Assembly: GCF_040545805.1 (NCBI RefSeq) | Contig: NZ_JBEPMO010000005.1 | Coordinates: 1-64,000 of the forward strand | Length of the DNA: 64,000 nt | Reading direction: 5' to 3' | DNA from: Moheibacter stercoris | Lineage (GTDB): Bacteria > Bacteroidota > Bacteroidia > Flavobacteriales > Weeksellaceae | Part shown: one piece after another, positions 35,184 through 44,730 of the stretch | How positions within the stretch are numbered: the stretch's first letter is position 1 | Layout of the letters: every line of letters begins with the position of its first letter | Notes under the pieces: generated by a model | What the model saw: the letters and a program-made list of their open reading frames with translations, nothing else | Databases searched by the model: none | Told to the model about the DNA's origin: nothing | Program-made: the position numbers and the translations under genes

Positions 35184-36212
35184 ATGAAAACAAAGGTATT
35201 ATTGATTTATACAGGGGGAACAATTGGAATGGTAAAAGATTACGAAACCCAAACTTTGAAACCTTTTGATTTTGATAACCTTCTGAAACAAATTCCCGAA
35301 ATTTCACTTATTGATTGTGAGATTGGTTTTACCAGTTTTAAAGATCCTATCGATTCTTCTGATATGTCATCCGATCATTGGGTGATTTTAGCAAAAATGA
35401 TTGAGGAGAATTATGAGCAATATGATGGGTTTGTGATTTTACATGGAACCGATACGATGGCTTATTCTGCTTCTGCGTTGAGTTTTATGTTAAATGGATT
35501 GAAAAAACCAATCATTTTTACCGGTTCACAGTTGCCAGTGGGAGATTTGCGTACCGATGCCAAAGAGAATCTAATAACTTCTATTCATTTTGCTAGCCTA
35601 CACGAAAATGGGCGTCCAAAAATTTCTGAAGTATGTATTTATTTTGAATATAAATTGTTCAGGGCAAATAGGACGACAAAGATGAGTGCAGAAAATTTTG
35701 ATGCATTTAGCTCGCCCGATTATCCTGAATTAGGAGAATCTGGGATTCATTTAGTAGTTCATGAACATGCCTTGCGAAAAGAAGATTCAGAACAACCTTT
35801 TTCAATCAATTATGCTATGAATACAGAGCTAGGATTGCTGAAAATATTTCCTGGAATGCAAAGAGAGTTTATTGAAAGTATCATGAATTCTTCCAATTTA
35901 AAAGCGCTTATAATTGAAGCGTTTGGATCTGGGAATATATTTTCCTTTGAATGGTTCAAAGATTTATTGAGAAAAAAATCCCAAGATGGACTAATCTTCA
36001 TCATCAATACGCAATGTGCAGCTGGTATGGTGGAATTGGGAAGATATGAAACAAGCGAAATTTTCAAAGAAATAAATGCTGTTTCCGGTTACGATTTAAC
36101 TACCGAAGCTTCTGTTTGTAAAACAATCCATTTATTGGGGCAAGGAATTTCTTCTCATGAGTTTAAGATTTTATATGAGACAGACCTAAGAGGGGAGTTG
36201 TCAAAAAAATAA
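35184..36212 (+). CDS. ansA: Type I (cytoplasmic) L-asparaginase
   Basis: This 342-residue enzyme hydrolyses asparagine to aspartate and ammonia. The first catalytic triad element is the Thr in YTGGTIGMV (about 9-17), and the second is VILHGTDTMAYSASAL near 83-98; FTGSQLPVGDLRTDAKENL follows. There is no signal peptide. The start ATG 35184 fits. A striking hairpin lies immediately after the stop codon. Confidence 0.94.
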   Translation: MKTKVLLIYTGGTIGMVKDYETQTLKPFDFDNLLKQIPEISLIDCEIGFTSFKDPIDSSDMSSDHWVILAKMIEENYEQYDGFVILHGTDTMAYSASALSFMLNGLKKPIIFTGSQLPVGDLRTDAKENLITSIHFASLHENGRPKISEVCIYFEYKLFRANRTTKMSAENFDAFSSPDYPELGESGIHLVVHEHALRKEDSEQPFSINYAMNTELGLLKIFPGMQREFIESIMNSSNLKALIIEAFGSGNIFSFEWFKDLLRKKSQDGLIFIINTQCAAGMVELGRYETSEIFKEINAVSGYDLTTEASVCKTIHLLGQGISSHEFKILYETDLRGELSKK

Positions 36213-36213
36213 A

Positions 36214-36275
36214 ATGGTTGTCTTAAAGGCAAGCGTAGTTGAGTTAGCTTGTAGAGAGATTTTTAAGACAACCAT
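36214..36275. repeat. Long hairpin, perfect 14-bp inverted repeat after ansA
   Basis: ATGGTTGTCTTAAA (36214-36227) is perfectly inverted as TTTAAGACAACCAT (36262-36275), with an inner AAGC/GCTT pairing. No T-run follows, so it is not a standard terminator. The remaining bases to 36551, 276 in all, are AT-rich and carry only the short repeats of TTAGGTTGG near 36282, with nothing else recognisable. Confidence 0.65.
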
Positions 36276-36551
36276 GGCTATTTAGGTTGGTATAGGTTGG
36301 CTGTTCGGTGTTAATTTTTTAAAGCAAAGTTTTTCACTTAACCTTAATTTTGTATTAGTGTTGAGAGTCCCGTTCTTATGGTTTGTATTTTACTATACAT
36401 TCCGTATTTCGATTAGAGCAATGCAAAGATGTGAAACAACAACGGATTTATAAAATTTAAGGGCGGACAAAGGGCGGACAAAGTGCAAATCATAGAATAT
36501 GAGCATTTTGTAAAATAAGTTTTGGGGTGTGAATTTTATGATTTTGTAAAA

Positions 36552-38294
36552 CTACTTCAGTTTTTCACGGTACCAATCAATGAAATCTTGATCTTTTGGG
36601 ATGTTTAAAACATTTTTTAATCTACGATTTGTTCTTGCCACACTGTCTTTGCTAATACCAAGTGTATTGGAAATTTCTTGAAAATTTAATCGTAAATATA
36701 ACAAAGCTGCCAGTCGTTTTAGTGCCGGAGTAATTTGCGTGGATTCATTTCCAAGCGTTTCAAAAAAGTTTGGATATAAAATAGTGAATTCTTTTTTGAA
36801 TCGAAGCCAATCGTCTTCTGTAAGAATCACCAATTTGTTCAATAATTCATGATCAGTTTCTTGAAAATTCGGATTGGAATGTTGAATTTTAGCCGTCATT
36901 TCATCAATGATTTTATTTTTTTCGATGATGTCCGATTTAAATTTTTCAATGAAGCTATTGGCTTGGGAAATTTCTTGTTCCTTTTTTTGTAATATGGTTT
37001 GATTTTCGATCAATCGTTTTCGATTTAATTCTTGTTTTCGTTTGAAAATAAATATGAACGTTAGAATGGCAAATACAATCAAAGCAACATAAAAGAAATT
37101 CAAGATATACGTAATGTATTTGGATCGATTTAATTCCTTTTCTTTTTGTTGTAATATTTCGAAGTTATTTTGTTCGATTGCGATTTTCACCTCATTTGAT
37201 TGAATAGTTCGGTCTGATTCCTTTATGGTTTTGAGAAGTTTGTCGGCAATGATTAAGGTATTGTGATAATCAGATTTGCTTTTGTAGTAGGAATATAAAA
37301 GGGATAAGAATTCTATTTTATTCATACTACATATTTCCCCTTTCTCGAAATAAGGAATAAGTAATTCCACTTTTTCAAAAAAGTTTGGATAGGTATGACT
37401 TGCTAAATAATATTTGGCATATAATATATTGCGCTGTTGATATTGACACGGAAAACGTTCAATGTTTTCCATCGTTAAATCATCTAAATAGGATTTTACT
37501 TTGCTGAAATTATTTTGGTTAAAATAAAGCATGGCAATGTCATTATTGGAAATGATATTCCATTCCTCAAACTTGGTGTTTTTGGTTGCATTGTAGACAT
37601 TGTTATGAATGGAAATGGACATGTCTATATTTCCTAGTTTGTTATAAATAAGGGCTTTGGTGTTGAGGATGTTGTATTTTAATCCTTCTGAATAGCTATA
37701 GTTGTATTTTTCAGCTTCTTGTAAATAAAACAATGCTTTGGTTTCAAAACCAACATTATAACAGATGTTGGCGATGTTTAACAAGGCTTCTTGTTTCTCA
37801 GGAAAATCTTCTTCCTTCAGGTTTTCTAAATATTCGTAAGATTTTAAAAAATGAAAGATTGCTTTTCCATAATCATTGAGTTCATAAAAATAATGAAAGC
37901 CTAATGCTTGTCTCGAACGAACTTGTAATTGTTTGATTTTTAAACGATCAGCTTGGTTGATGAACTCATTAATTTCTTGTAAATAATTGCGGTAATTTCT
38001 GGAAGACAGGTAGTTTAATCGCATAAATTTACTTTCCAGGATCAGTTCTTGGTCTTTATGCTTTTTGCCTAATTGGTTAATTTTTTCGATTTCCTTATTG
38101 TAGGCAACAGAATCTTTGATTAACGCATGGTTGTTATAATAATTTTTAACCAAAAATTCTTGTCTCTCTCCATAGGATTTGTCTAGCAAAAATTCGGCAT
38201 AAATTTGTGCTTGTACAAATTGTGGAGAAAATAAAAAAATTAGAATATAAAAATAGTAGAATCCTTGCCCTGTAAACTGAAACTGCTTGCCCAT
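36552..38294 (-). CDS. TPR protein with membrane anchor and C-terminal helix-turn-helix
   Basis: The 580-residue product has a signal-like N-terminus ending VQAQ near residue 30. A TPR region follows (about 40-360), for example NYGKAIFHFLKSYEYL-like repeats and AEKYNYSYSEGLKYN. One membrane segment (YITYILNFFYVALIVFAI) at about 390-410 is followed by a coiled coil and a LuxR-like helix-turn-helix, LNFQEISNTLGISKDSVAR (about 540-558). Such proteins sense in the periplasm and act on DNA or other targets inside; the signal is unknown. ATG 38294 is used instead of an upstream TTG. Confidence 0.82.
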   Translation of the reverse strand: MGKQFQFTGQGFYYFYILIFLFSPQFVQAQIYAEFLLDKSYGERQEFLVKNYYNNHALIKDSVAYNKEIEKINQLGKKHKDQELILESKFMRLNYLSSRNYRNYLQEINEFINQADRLKIKQLQVRSRQALGFHYFYELNDYGKAIFHFLKSYEYLENLKEEDFPEKQEALLNIANICYNVGFETKALFYLQEAEKYNYSYSEGLKYNILNTKALIYNKLGNIDMSISIHNNVYNATKNTKFEEWNIISNNDIAMLYFNQNNFSKVKSYLDDLTMENIERFPCQYQQRNILYAKYYLASHTYPNFFEKVELLIPYFEKGEICSMNKIEFLSLLYSYYKSKSDYHNTLIIADKLLKTIKESDRTIQSNEVKIAIEQNNFEILQQKEKELNRSKYITYILNFFYVALIVFAILTFIFIFKRKQELNRKRLIENQTILQKKEQEISQANSFIEKFKSDIIEKNKIIDEMTAKIQHSNPNFQETDHELLNKLVILTEDDWLRFKKEFTILYPNFFETLGNESTQITPALKRLAALLYLRLNFQEISNTLGISKDSVARTNRRLKNVLNIPKDQDFIDWYREKLK

Positions 38295-38379
38295 TGCAGA
38301 CAAATATAAAAATTTATCAAAGAACTTTTTTGCTCGTGCGGATTAATTGAAAAATTCATGTAAATTTGCCATCCCAATT

Positions 38380-38466
38380 AGAGAGGTGTCCGAGTGGTTG
38401 AAGGAGCTACCCTGGAAAGGTAGTATACGGGTAACTGTATCGAGGGTTCGAATCCCTTCCTCTCTG
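38380..38466 (+). tRNA. tRNA-Ser(GGA)
   Basis: Acceptor stem AGAGAGG (38380-38386) pairs with CCTCTCT (38459-38465). The anticodon GGA is at 38414-38416 in a loop CTGGAAA, and there is a long variable arm, as expected for class II serine tRNAs. CCA is not encoded. A TAAATTTG -7-like box lies at 38361-38368. Confidence 0.95.
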
Positions 38467-38473
38467 CAAGAAA

Positions 38474-38508
38474 CAATAAAACCCATTGATTTTCAATGGG
38501 TTTTATTG
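38474..38508. terminator. Bidirectional terminator between tRNA-Ser and the serine hydrolase gene
   Basis: A perfect 16-bp stem, CAATAAAACCCATTGA (38474-38489) and TCAATGGGTTTTATTG (38493-38508), around a TTT loop. It serves the tRNA on one strand and the convergent hydrolase gene on the other. Confidence 0.85.
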
Positions 38509-38525
38509 TTTTAGTATTCTCGTGG

Positions 38526-39872
38526 TTATTTGCTTTTCTTTTGAATTTTACCAGATATGGAATCTCCTTTTTCTGTATTGTTTTTAGAAGAATTAGATTC
38601 CTGAATATTGTTCATGCTATCTAGCTTTCGTTGCAATTTTTCTACCGAATCACTGCCAGTCTCACCATTCGTTCTAGGACTTTCATCAATTTGAAATGGA
38701 TAATCACCAAATAAACTTACCAAACGGAACGTACTATAAATGGTTCTGTTTTTTCTATTTCCCAAGGCGATAATGGTTGCTTCATTGGCGAAATCACGTA
38801 CATAGGCAGTGTTATTTCCATGCCACCAACCATTGTGGTAAAGGATTTTGTTCCCATTTTCCCATTCCATTAATCGGAAGCCTAAACCATAGTTTTTGAC
38901 ACCTCTAGACTCATAACTATATCCTTTCCATGCTTTTTCTTTTAATTCTTTTGGCAAAAATTCATCGGCATACATCGCCATGTCCATTTTGAAAATGTCT
39001 CGTGGTGTGGAATAAACATTTTTATCGCCATAGGTTATGTCGAGATGATCGTATTTCCACTCGCGTCCATTGTTGTAATAGGATTTGGAAACGTTGGCTG
39101 AATCCTTTTTAAAATCCATGACGAACGTGTTCTTCATTCCAAGTGGATCGAAAACCATATATTTCATAGCTTTAGGGAAATCCATTCCCATTACTTTTTC
39201 GATAATTAAGGCCAATAAAACAAAATTGGTATTGTTATAAGCAAAATTTCTTCCAGGTTTGTTCAAAGCTTCTGGTTTCAAATTAACCAGAATATCTAAG
39301 ACATCTTGGTTGGTGATTTTTTTCTTATTGTCCCAGTATTTTTTATCGTCCGAAAGATGAAGATAATTAGGTAAACCGCTACGGTGGTTTAGTAAATTTT
39401 CTACTGTTACATTTTCATAAGGGAAGCCTTCTAAATAAGTAGAAACTTCTGCATCCAAATCAATTTTCTCTTTTTCAACCAATTTTAGTATGGCAAGCGC
39501 CGTCATAACTTTGGTAATGGATGCAATGTGAAGAGGAGTTTCAGCGGTCATGGCAATTTGGTTTTCAATATCTGAATAACCCGAATATCCTTCATATAGT
39601 ATTTTACCATGTTGAGCTACTAAAAAGCCTCCGCTGACATTATTTTTTAGCCAAAAGTCAGTGTAGAATTGATCAAGAAATTGTTTTTTGGAAGCAAAAT
39701 CTTGTGGATCGGTCGATGAGAATTTGACTTTTGAACTCCAATTAACCGAATCGTACCTTGGAATCGTGTCATTTTGTGTCTCTGTATTTAAAACTTGGTC
39801 TTTATCGGTTTTTTTACAACTGGTTAGGTTAAAAATAAAAGGGATAACAAGTATCCACAACCAATTTTTCAT
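38526..39872 (-). CDS. Serine hydrolase, beta-lactamase/penicillin-binding protein class, lipoprotein
   Basis: The 448-residue protein has a lipoprotein signal with lipobox LTSC (about Cys19). The catalytic motifs of the class C-like serine hydrolase family are visible: SxxK as SITK in HIASITKVMTA, YxN as YNN in FAYNNTNF, and HNG in ILYHNGWWHG. A low-complexity Ser/Asn/Lys tail follows residue 400. This family includes D-aminopeptidases, esterases and PBP4-like enzymes, so the substrate cannot be named. ATG 39872 is used; the upstream frame would need TTG. The 331 bases upstream to 40203 hold no gene. Confidence 0.88.
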   Translation of the reverse strand: MKNWLWILVIPFIFNLTSCKKTDKDQVLNTETQNDTIPRYDSVNWSSKVKFSSTDPQDFASKKQFLDQFYTDFWLKNNVSGGFLVAQHGKILYEGYSGYSDIENQIAMTAETPLHIASITKVMTALAILKLVEKEKIDLDAEVSTYLEGFPYENVTVENLLNHRSGLPNYLHLSDDKKYWDNKKKITNQDVLDILVNLKPEALNKPGRNFAYNNTNFVLLALIIEKVMGMDFPKAMKYMVFDPLGMKNTFVMDFKKDSANVSKSYYNNGREWKYDHLDITYGDKNVYSTPRDIFKMDMAMYADEFLPKELKEKAWKGYSYESRGVKNYGLGFRLMEWENGNKILYHNGWWHGNNTAYVRDFANEATIIALGNRKNRTIYSTFRLVSLFGDYPFQIDESPRTNGETGSDSVEKLQRKLDSMNNIQESNSSKNNTEKGDSISGKIQKKSK

Positions 39873-40203
39873 ATCTCTTTTTCTCGTTAGCAAGGCAAAT
39901 TACTCAATTCTCTTTATTGAATGAAAAATTTTAACTTTTCTATAAGATAGTTTAAAACATAAAATTCTGACCATCAATTAACCAGATTTTAGATGATCAT
40001 TCTGATTTTGGATTTGTTTCGATTGAATTCAATTCGATGATGGTCCAAATTTAACTAGGAATTATTAGTAACCTAGTGTTGAACTTGAATTTTCATCATT
40101 CATTCCTCTTCATAATCATTTTGAGAAAAAAGGAATTTATGTCAAAATTTCATCGATTAAAAACGACCTTATTGCTTTTTTTTGAGGAAGGTATATATTG
40201 TAG
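39873..40203. other. Intergenic region, no gene
   Basis: This AT-rich stretch between the divergent hydrolase start and the end of the RNA methyltransferase contains only short palindromes such as ATTGAATTCAAT (40022-40033). I see no open frame, RNA gene or terminator with confidence. Confidence 0.6.
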
Positions 40204-40932
40204 TTAAAACATTTGAGAAGCTCGTTGACCCAAGATAATACTAGTTGCCATGGCAACATTTAGGCTTTCTGTCATTTGAGTTTTTCCCAATCTTGGAATT
40301 GAAATTTTATGAGACACAAACTGCATCAAATCTTCAGAAATTCCATTGGCTTCATTGCCCATTAGCAATAAAGCATCTTTTGGAAAATCAATTTGGTATA
40401 TATTCTCACCTTCCATAAAGGTGCCCAAAATAGGATGGGAGTAATTTTGAAAAAATTCTTCTAAATCAATGTAATGTAGTTGTACTCTCGTAAAAGATCC
40501 CATAGTCGATTGAATCACTTTCGGATTGTAGACATCGACCGTTTCTTTGGAACAAATAATTTGGGCAATCCCAAACCAATCTGCCATTCTGATGATGGTT
40601 CCCAAATTTCCAGGGTCGCGTATGTCGTCCAGGCCTATGATAAATCCAGATTTTACGATCGTTTTAGGTTGGGGAATTTCACATAAAGCCAATGCTGTAT
40701 TGGGTTGTACTAGTTGACTAATTTTCTGCAATTCGCGTTCTGAAATGATGGAAATTTCCGTTTTTGGAGCGTGAAAAATATCTTCAGTCGTAAAGATTTT
40801 GGAAACCAAAATTTCACTATTTATGACTTCTTGAATGTTTTTAACACCTTCAACTATAAACTTGTTGTATTTTTGCCTAAATTTTTTTTTAACCAAAGAA
40901 TTGATTAGTTTGGTTTCATTATTTGTAAGCAT
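40204..40932 (-). CDS. TrmH/SpoU-family RNA methyltransferase
   Basis: The 242-residue protein has an N-terminal substrate-binding part (KFRQKYNKFIVEGVKN) and the SPOUT motifs GLDDIRDPGNLGTIIRMADWFG (motif 1), LLLMGNEANGIS (motif 2) and SLNVAMATSIILGQ (motif 3), which form the knotted SAM site. It 2'-O-methylates ribose in rRNA or tRNA. The start ATG at 40932 faces the divergent tamL start, with only five bases between them. Confidence 0.92.
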   Translation of the reverse strand: MLTNNETKLINSLVKKKFRQKYNKFIVEGVKNIQEVINSEILVSKIFTTEDIFHAPKTEISIISERELQKISQLVQPNTALALCEIPQPKTIVKSGFIIGLDDIRDPGNLGTIIRMADWFGIAQIICSKETVDVYNPKVIQSTMGSFTRVQLHYIDLEEFFQNYSHPILGTFMEGENIYQIDFPKDALLLMGNEANGISEDLMQFVSHKISIPRLGKTQMTESLNVAMATSIILGQRASQMF

Positions 40933-40937
40933 TTGAC

Positions 40938-43565
40938 ATGAGATTTCTGGGAACAAAGATACTATTATTCATTATAATGAGCTTCGTTGTCTACAGCTGT
41001 AGTACGACCAAGAAAGTTCCAGAAGGAGAATTCCTTTTAACCAAAAACAAATTTGAATTTGAGGGGAAAGAAAAACCTTTCAATGGAGTTCTTCAAGATT
41101 ATGTCAAACAACGTCCCAATGCTGGAGCTTTGTTTGGATTTTTGCCTTTAAAGTTAATGTTATATAACTCTGTACATGAGAAGTTTGATACAACTTTTAT
41201 GGAGTACTATGATTTGACCAAAAAGAGAAGAACCCAAAAATCCTTGGATAGTTTGTTGGTAAAAAATGGCTTGGAAGAATATGTGGGGAACAACTTATGG
41301 ATCAGACGATTTTTATTCAACCAAGGTGAACCTCCTGTTATCATCGATACTGCTTTAACGGCTTTTTCTGAAGAAAATCTGGAAACTTTTTATTTTGATC
41401 GTGGATATTTTGACGCAGAAGTAAAGTCTGAACATGATTTGGATAGTACGTCCAAAAAAGGAAAGGTTGTTTATGAAATTAATCCAGGTGAGGAATCCAT
41501 CATCCAAGACTATGCCTACAATATTTCGGATTCAGCTATATATAATCATTATCAAACCTTGATGTTGAGAGGTGGCGAAATCAAAGTAGGTGAGCGTTAT
41601 GACATGGATAATTTCATTTTGGAACGCAACCGAATTACAGAATATTTGCAAAACCGCGGATATTATCGTTTCAATGAAGATGGGCAAGACATAGAATTCA
41701 CGGCAGATACAACGATTTCCAACAAGGCTTTAGATGTTGCCTTGTTAATCCCAAAAGGTATCGACAAGGATACAGTAAAAGCAAAACAACAATTTTCGAA
41801 ATATAGATACGGAACCATTCATATTTATCCGGATTCTAATTATGATAAAAATGCAAGCCCACAACCCAATTATTTGGATACTATTTACGAAGGCTATCAT
41901 TTGCATTATGTAGATCCCAAAATGAAATATCGTCCGAAATTCTTTACAGATGCGATTGTATTGCGTGAAAATGGACTGTATCGCATCAATTCAGAACAAC
42001 AAACCAAACGAAATATTTTCAAGAGAGAAGGAGTTTCCATGACGGGTTTTATCAATGAATGGAATCCTGAAAATCCTGAACTGATACAAGGTGATAGTAT
42101 TATTGATGTTCGAATTTCATTTCGACCAAAGAAAAAATACGATTTGTTCTATGGAGCAGAATTGTCTTGGTCTGAATTTATGAATTTTGGGGTTTCTCCA
42201 AGGGTTTCTTTGATCGCACGGAATTTATTTCGAGGGGGAGAGAATTTAGAAACTACCTTAAGGGGAACCTTGGGAAATGTCAACAAAAAATTTACCGATG
42301 AAGGAAGTTTTTTCAATGCATTTGAAATGGCTTTTCAAACCAAAATTGGATTTCCTTATTTGTTATTTCCCTTCAACTTAGATCCAGTATTTCCGAAACG
42401 ATATTACAAACAATCTGATTTTCGAATTGGTGCATCAGTTCAGCGAAACATTGGACTTGGGCGCGTGACCTATTCATCGGGATTGGATTACAACATTTCC
42501 TTTCGAGATGCTCAGACGCATATGATAAGCATCTTAAACAATGAATTTGTCAACAATCTTCAACGCGATAATTACTTCAATGTATTTAGTGGAGATAATT
42601 CCATTTTGAACAATTTTATCAATCAATATTATTTCCCTTATAATCCAGCAGCTGGAATTCAACATTTTCATGGAGAATTAACAGATGACCAAATCATCCA
42701 AATGGTTATCAATGACCAAGCCTTTCAATCCTCCTTAAATGATGATGGAATGTCTGATTATTCCTTGTTTCAAAACATGAATTTCAGAAAGCAATCCATC
42801 ACACAAAATGTTTTCATTTCTTCCATGTTTTATCAGTATACGCTCAATCAAGCGGAGCGTGCGAGCATTAAAAATCCATGGTTTTTCAGAGGAAAGATTG
42901 AATTGGCAGGAAATATTTTGGGATTAATGGACAAGGCTTTCGGATTTTATAAATCGGAATCCGCTTCTGGAAACGAACAAGGAATGGTGTTCAATGTTCC
43001 ATATTCTCAATTTGTGAAATTGGATTTAGACGTGAGGAAATATTTCAATTTCGGACCCAAAACTACATGGGCAAATCGTTTATTTGTCGGAATCATTCAA
43101 CCTTATGGAAATTCAGATTTTGTACCTTTTGTACGTAGCTATACAGCAGGTGGCGCCAATGATATTCGTGCTTGGGCTGCCGCAACATTAGGTCCAGCAG
43201 ATATTCCAAGATTCAAAGGAGGAGATGATGTTTTTGCGATTGAACAATTAAAACTTTTGTTTAGTACCGAGTATCGATTCAATATGATGGGAATGTTCAA
43301 TGGAGCGTTTTTTGTGGATGCCGGAAACATTTGGGGAACCGACAAAAAGAATGAGTTGACCTTGTTTAAGTTCGATGAATTTTACAAACAATTGGGGATT
43401 GGTGGTGGATTCGGCTTAAGATTGGATTTAACATTTTTGATCGCACGATTGGATTTTGCCTACAAATTACATGATCCTAGTTATGCAGAAGGAGATCGTT
43501 GGAGATTTGATAATTTCAATATTTTGAAACCGAGAATTGCCTTTGGAATTAATTACCCATTTTAA
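40938..43565 (+). CDS. tamL: TamL, Omp85-family outer membrane lipoprotein
   Basis: The 875-residue protein has a lipoprotein signal with lipobox VYSC (Cys21) followed by STTKKVPEGEFLLTKNKFEF, POTRA-like repeats (about 150-400) and a C-terminal 16-strand barrel domain (about 420-875) with RSYTAGGANDIRAWAAATLGP and an aromatic end NYPF. In Bacteroidota the TAM pore protein is lipidated and called TamL. tamB does not follow, unlike in some relatives. The pairing of a divergent RNA methyltransferase gene with tamL is common in Bacteroidota, from memory. Confidence 0.9.
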   Translation: MRFLGTKILLFIIMSFVVYSCSTTKKVPEGEFLLTKNKFEFEGKEKPFNGVLQDYVKQRPNAGALFGFLPLKLMLYNSVHEKFDTTFMEYYDLTKKRRTQKSLDSLLVKNGLEEYVGNNLWIRRFLFNQGEPPVIIDTALTAFSEENLETFYFDRGYFDAEVKSEHDLDSTSKKGKVVYEINPGEESIIQDYAYNISDSAIYNHYQTLMLRGGEIKVGERYDMDNFILERNRITEYLQNRGYYRFNEDGQDIEFTADTTISNKALDVALLIPKGIDKDTVKAKQQFSKYRYGTIHIYPDSNYDKNASPQPNYLDTIYEGYHLHYVDPKMKYRPKFFTDAIVLRENGLYRINSEQQTKRNIFKREGVSMTGFINEWNPENPELIQGDSIIDVRISFRPKKKYDLFYGAELSWSEFMNFGVSPRVSLIARNLFRGGENLETTLRGTLGNVNKKFTDEGSFFNAFEMAFQTKIGFPYLLFPFNLDPVFPKRYYKQSDFRIGASVQRNIGLGRVTYSSGLDYNISFRDAQTHMISILNNEFVNNLQRDNYFNVFSGDNSILNNFINQYYFPYNPAAGIQHFHGELTDDQIIQMVINDQAFQSSLNDDGMSDYSLFQNMNFRKQSITQNVFISSMFYQYTLNQAERASIKNPWFFRGKIELAGNILGLMDKAFGFYKSESASGNEQGMVFNVPYSQFVKLDLDVRKYFNFGPKTTWANRLFVGIIQPYGNSDFVPFVRSYTAGGANDIRAWAAATLGPADIPRFKGGDDVFAIEQLKLLFSTEYRFNMMGMFNGAFFVDAGNIWGTDKKNELTLFKFDEFYKQLGIGGGFGLRLDLTFLIARLDFAYKLHDPSYAEGDRWRFDNFNILKPRIAFGINYPF

Positions 43566-43616
43566 CATAGATTCTCTATATTTGTACCAATTTAAAAGCA
43601 CTTAATTATATATCCT

Positions 43617-44687
43617 ATGAGTAGAAAGTTTCCTGCCGGAGTTGCAACCGGTTCGTTAGTTAAAGAAATCATTCAAGACGCTAAAGCAAATCAATATGCA
43701 TTGCCTGCATGTAATGTGATTGGATCTAGTTCGGTTAATGCTGCGATGGAAGCTGCAGTTCAAGTTAATTCACCCGTTATCATTCAGTTTTCAAATGGTG
43801 GTGCGGCTTTTAATGCTGGTAAAGGATTGAAAGGAGATAATCAATTGGCTGCAATCAAAGGATCTATTGCGGGTGCATTGCACATCCATACATTAGCAGA
43901 AGCTTATGGTGCAACGGTTATTTTACATACCGACCACTGTGCGAAAAATTTAATGCCTTGGATTGATGGTGTGATGGATGCCAATGAAGATTTTTACCAC
44001 AAAACGGGTAAATCATTGTTCAGCTCTCATATGTTGGATTTGTCAGAAGAACCATTGGAAGAAAACATGGAAATTTCCAAAAGATACTTAGAGAGAATGT
44101 CCAAAATCGGAATGACTTTAGAAGTTGAATTAGGAATTACAGGCGGTGAAGAAGATGGTGTTGACAACAGTGGAGTAGATAATTCCTTGTTGTATACACA
44201 ACCAGAAGAAGTAGCATATGTGTACGAGCAATTGAAATCTGTAAGTGATAATTTCTGGGTTGCTGCAGCATTTGGAAATGTTCATGGTGTATACAAACCA
44301 GGAAATGTTGTGTTGACGCCTAAAATTTTGGATAATTCTCAGAAATTTATTGAAGAGAAATTTAATACATCTAAAAATCCAGTGGATTTTGTTTTCCATG
44401 GTGGATCTGGTTCTTCTTTGGAAGAAATTAGAGAAGCGATCGGATATGGTGTAATCAAAATGAACATTGATACAGACTTGCAATTTGCCTTTATGGAAGG
44501 AGTAAGAAAGTATTTCGATGCGAAAAAGGATTATTTGCAAGGACAAATTGGAAATCCAGAAGGAGCAGACAAACCAAATAAAAAACAATATGACCCTCGC
44601 GTTTGGGTTAGAGAAGGAGAAGTTTCCTTCAAAGACCGCTTGATACAAGCGTTTGAGGATTTAAATAATATCAATAGACTTGGATAA
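43617..44687 (+). CDS. fbaA: Class II fructose-bisphosphate aldolase
   Basis: FbaA cleaves fructose-1,6-bisphosphate in glycolysis and works in reverse in gluconeogenesis. The 356-residue protein has zinc ligands in ILHTDHCAKN (two His near 104-108), GNVHGVY and VFHGGSGSS, with substrate-binding GVIKMNIDTDLQ. A TATATTTG box lies at 43577-43584. accD follows at once and is in a related position in Bacteroidota. Confidence 0.95.
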   Translation: MSRKFPAGVATGSLVKEIIQDAKANQYALPACNVIGSSSVNAAMEAAVQVNSPVIIQFSNGGAAFNAGKGLKGDNQLAAIKGSIAGALHIHTLAEAYGATVILHTDHCAKNLMPWIDGVMDANEDFYHKTGKSLFSSHMLDLSEEPLEENMEISKRYLERMSKIGMTLEVELGITGGEEDGVDNSGVDNSLLYTQPEEVAYVYEQLKSVSDNFWVAAAFGNVHGVYKPGNVVLTPKILDNSQKFIEEKFNTSKNPVDFVFHGGSGSSLEEIREAIGYGVIKMNIDTDLQFAFMEGVRKYFDAKKDYLQGQIGNPEGADKPNKKQYDPRVWVREGEVSFKDRLIQAFEDLNNINRLG

Positions 44688-44730
44688 TTTAGATAATATT
44701 TACGAAAACGGAGGAGAAGAGAAAAAGAAG

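Noticed and set aside
36282..36302. Short direct repeat TTAGGTTGG/ATAGGTTGG after ansA
   Set aside because: Too short and only two units; no structure or wider pattern.
38361..38368. Full promoter for tRNA-Ser(GGA)
   Set aside because: The TAAATTTG box is good, but no TTG lies at the right distance (the nearest are 11 and 28 bases away), so only the -7 box is mentioned.
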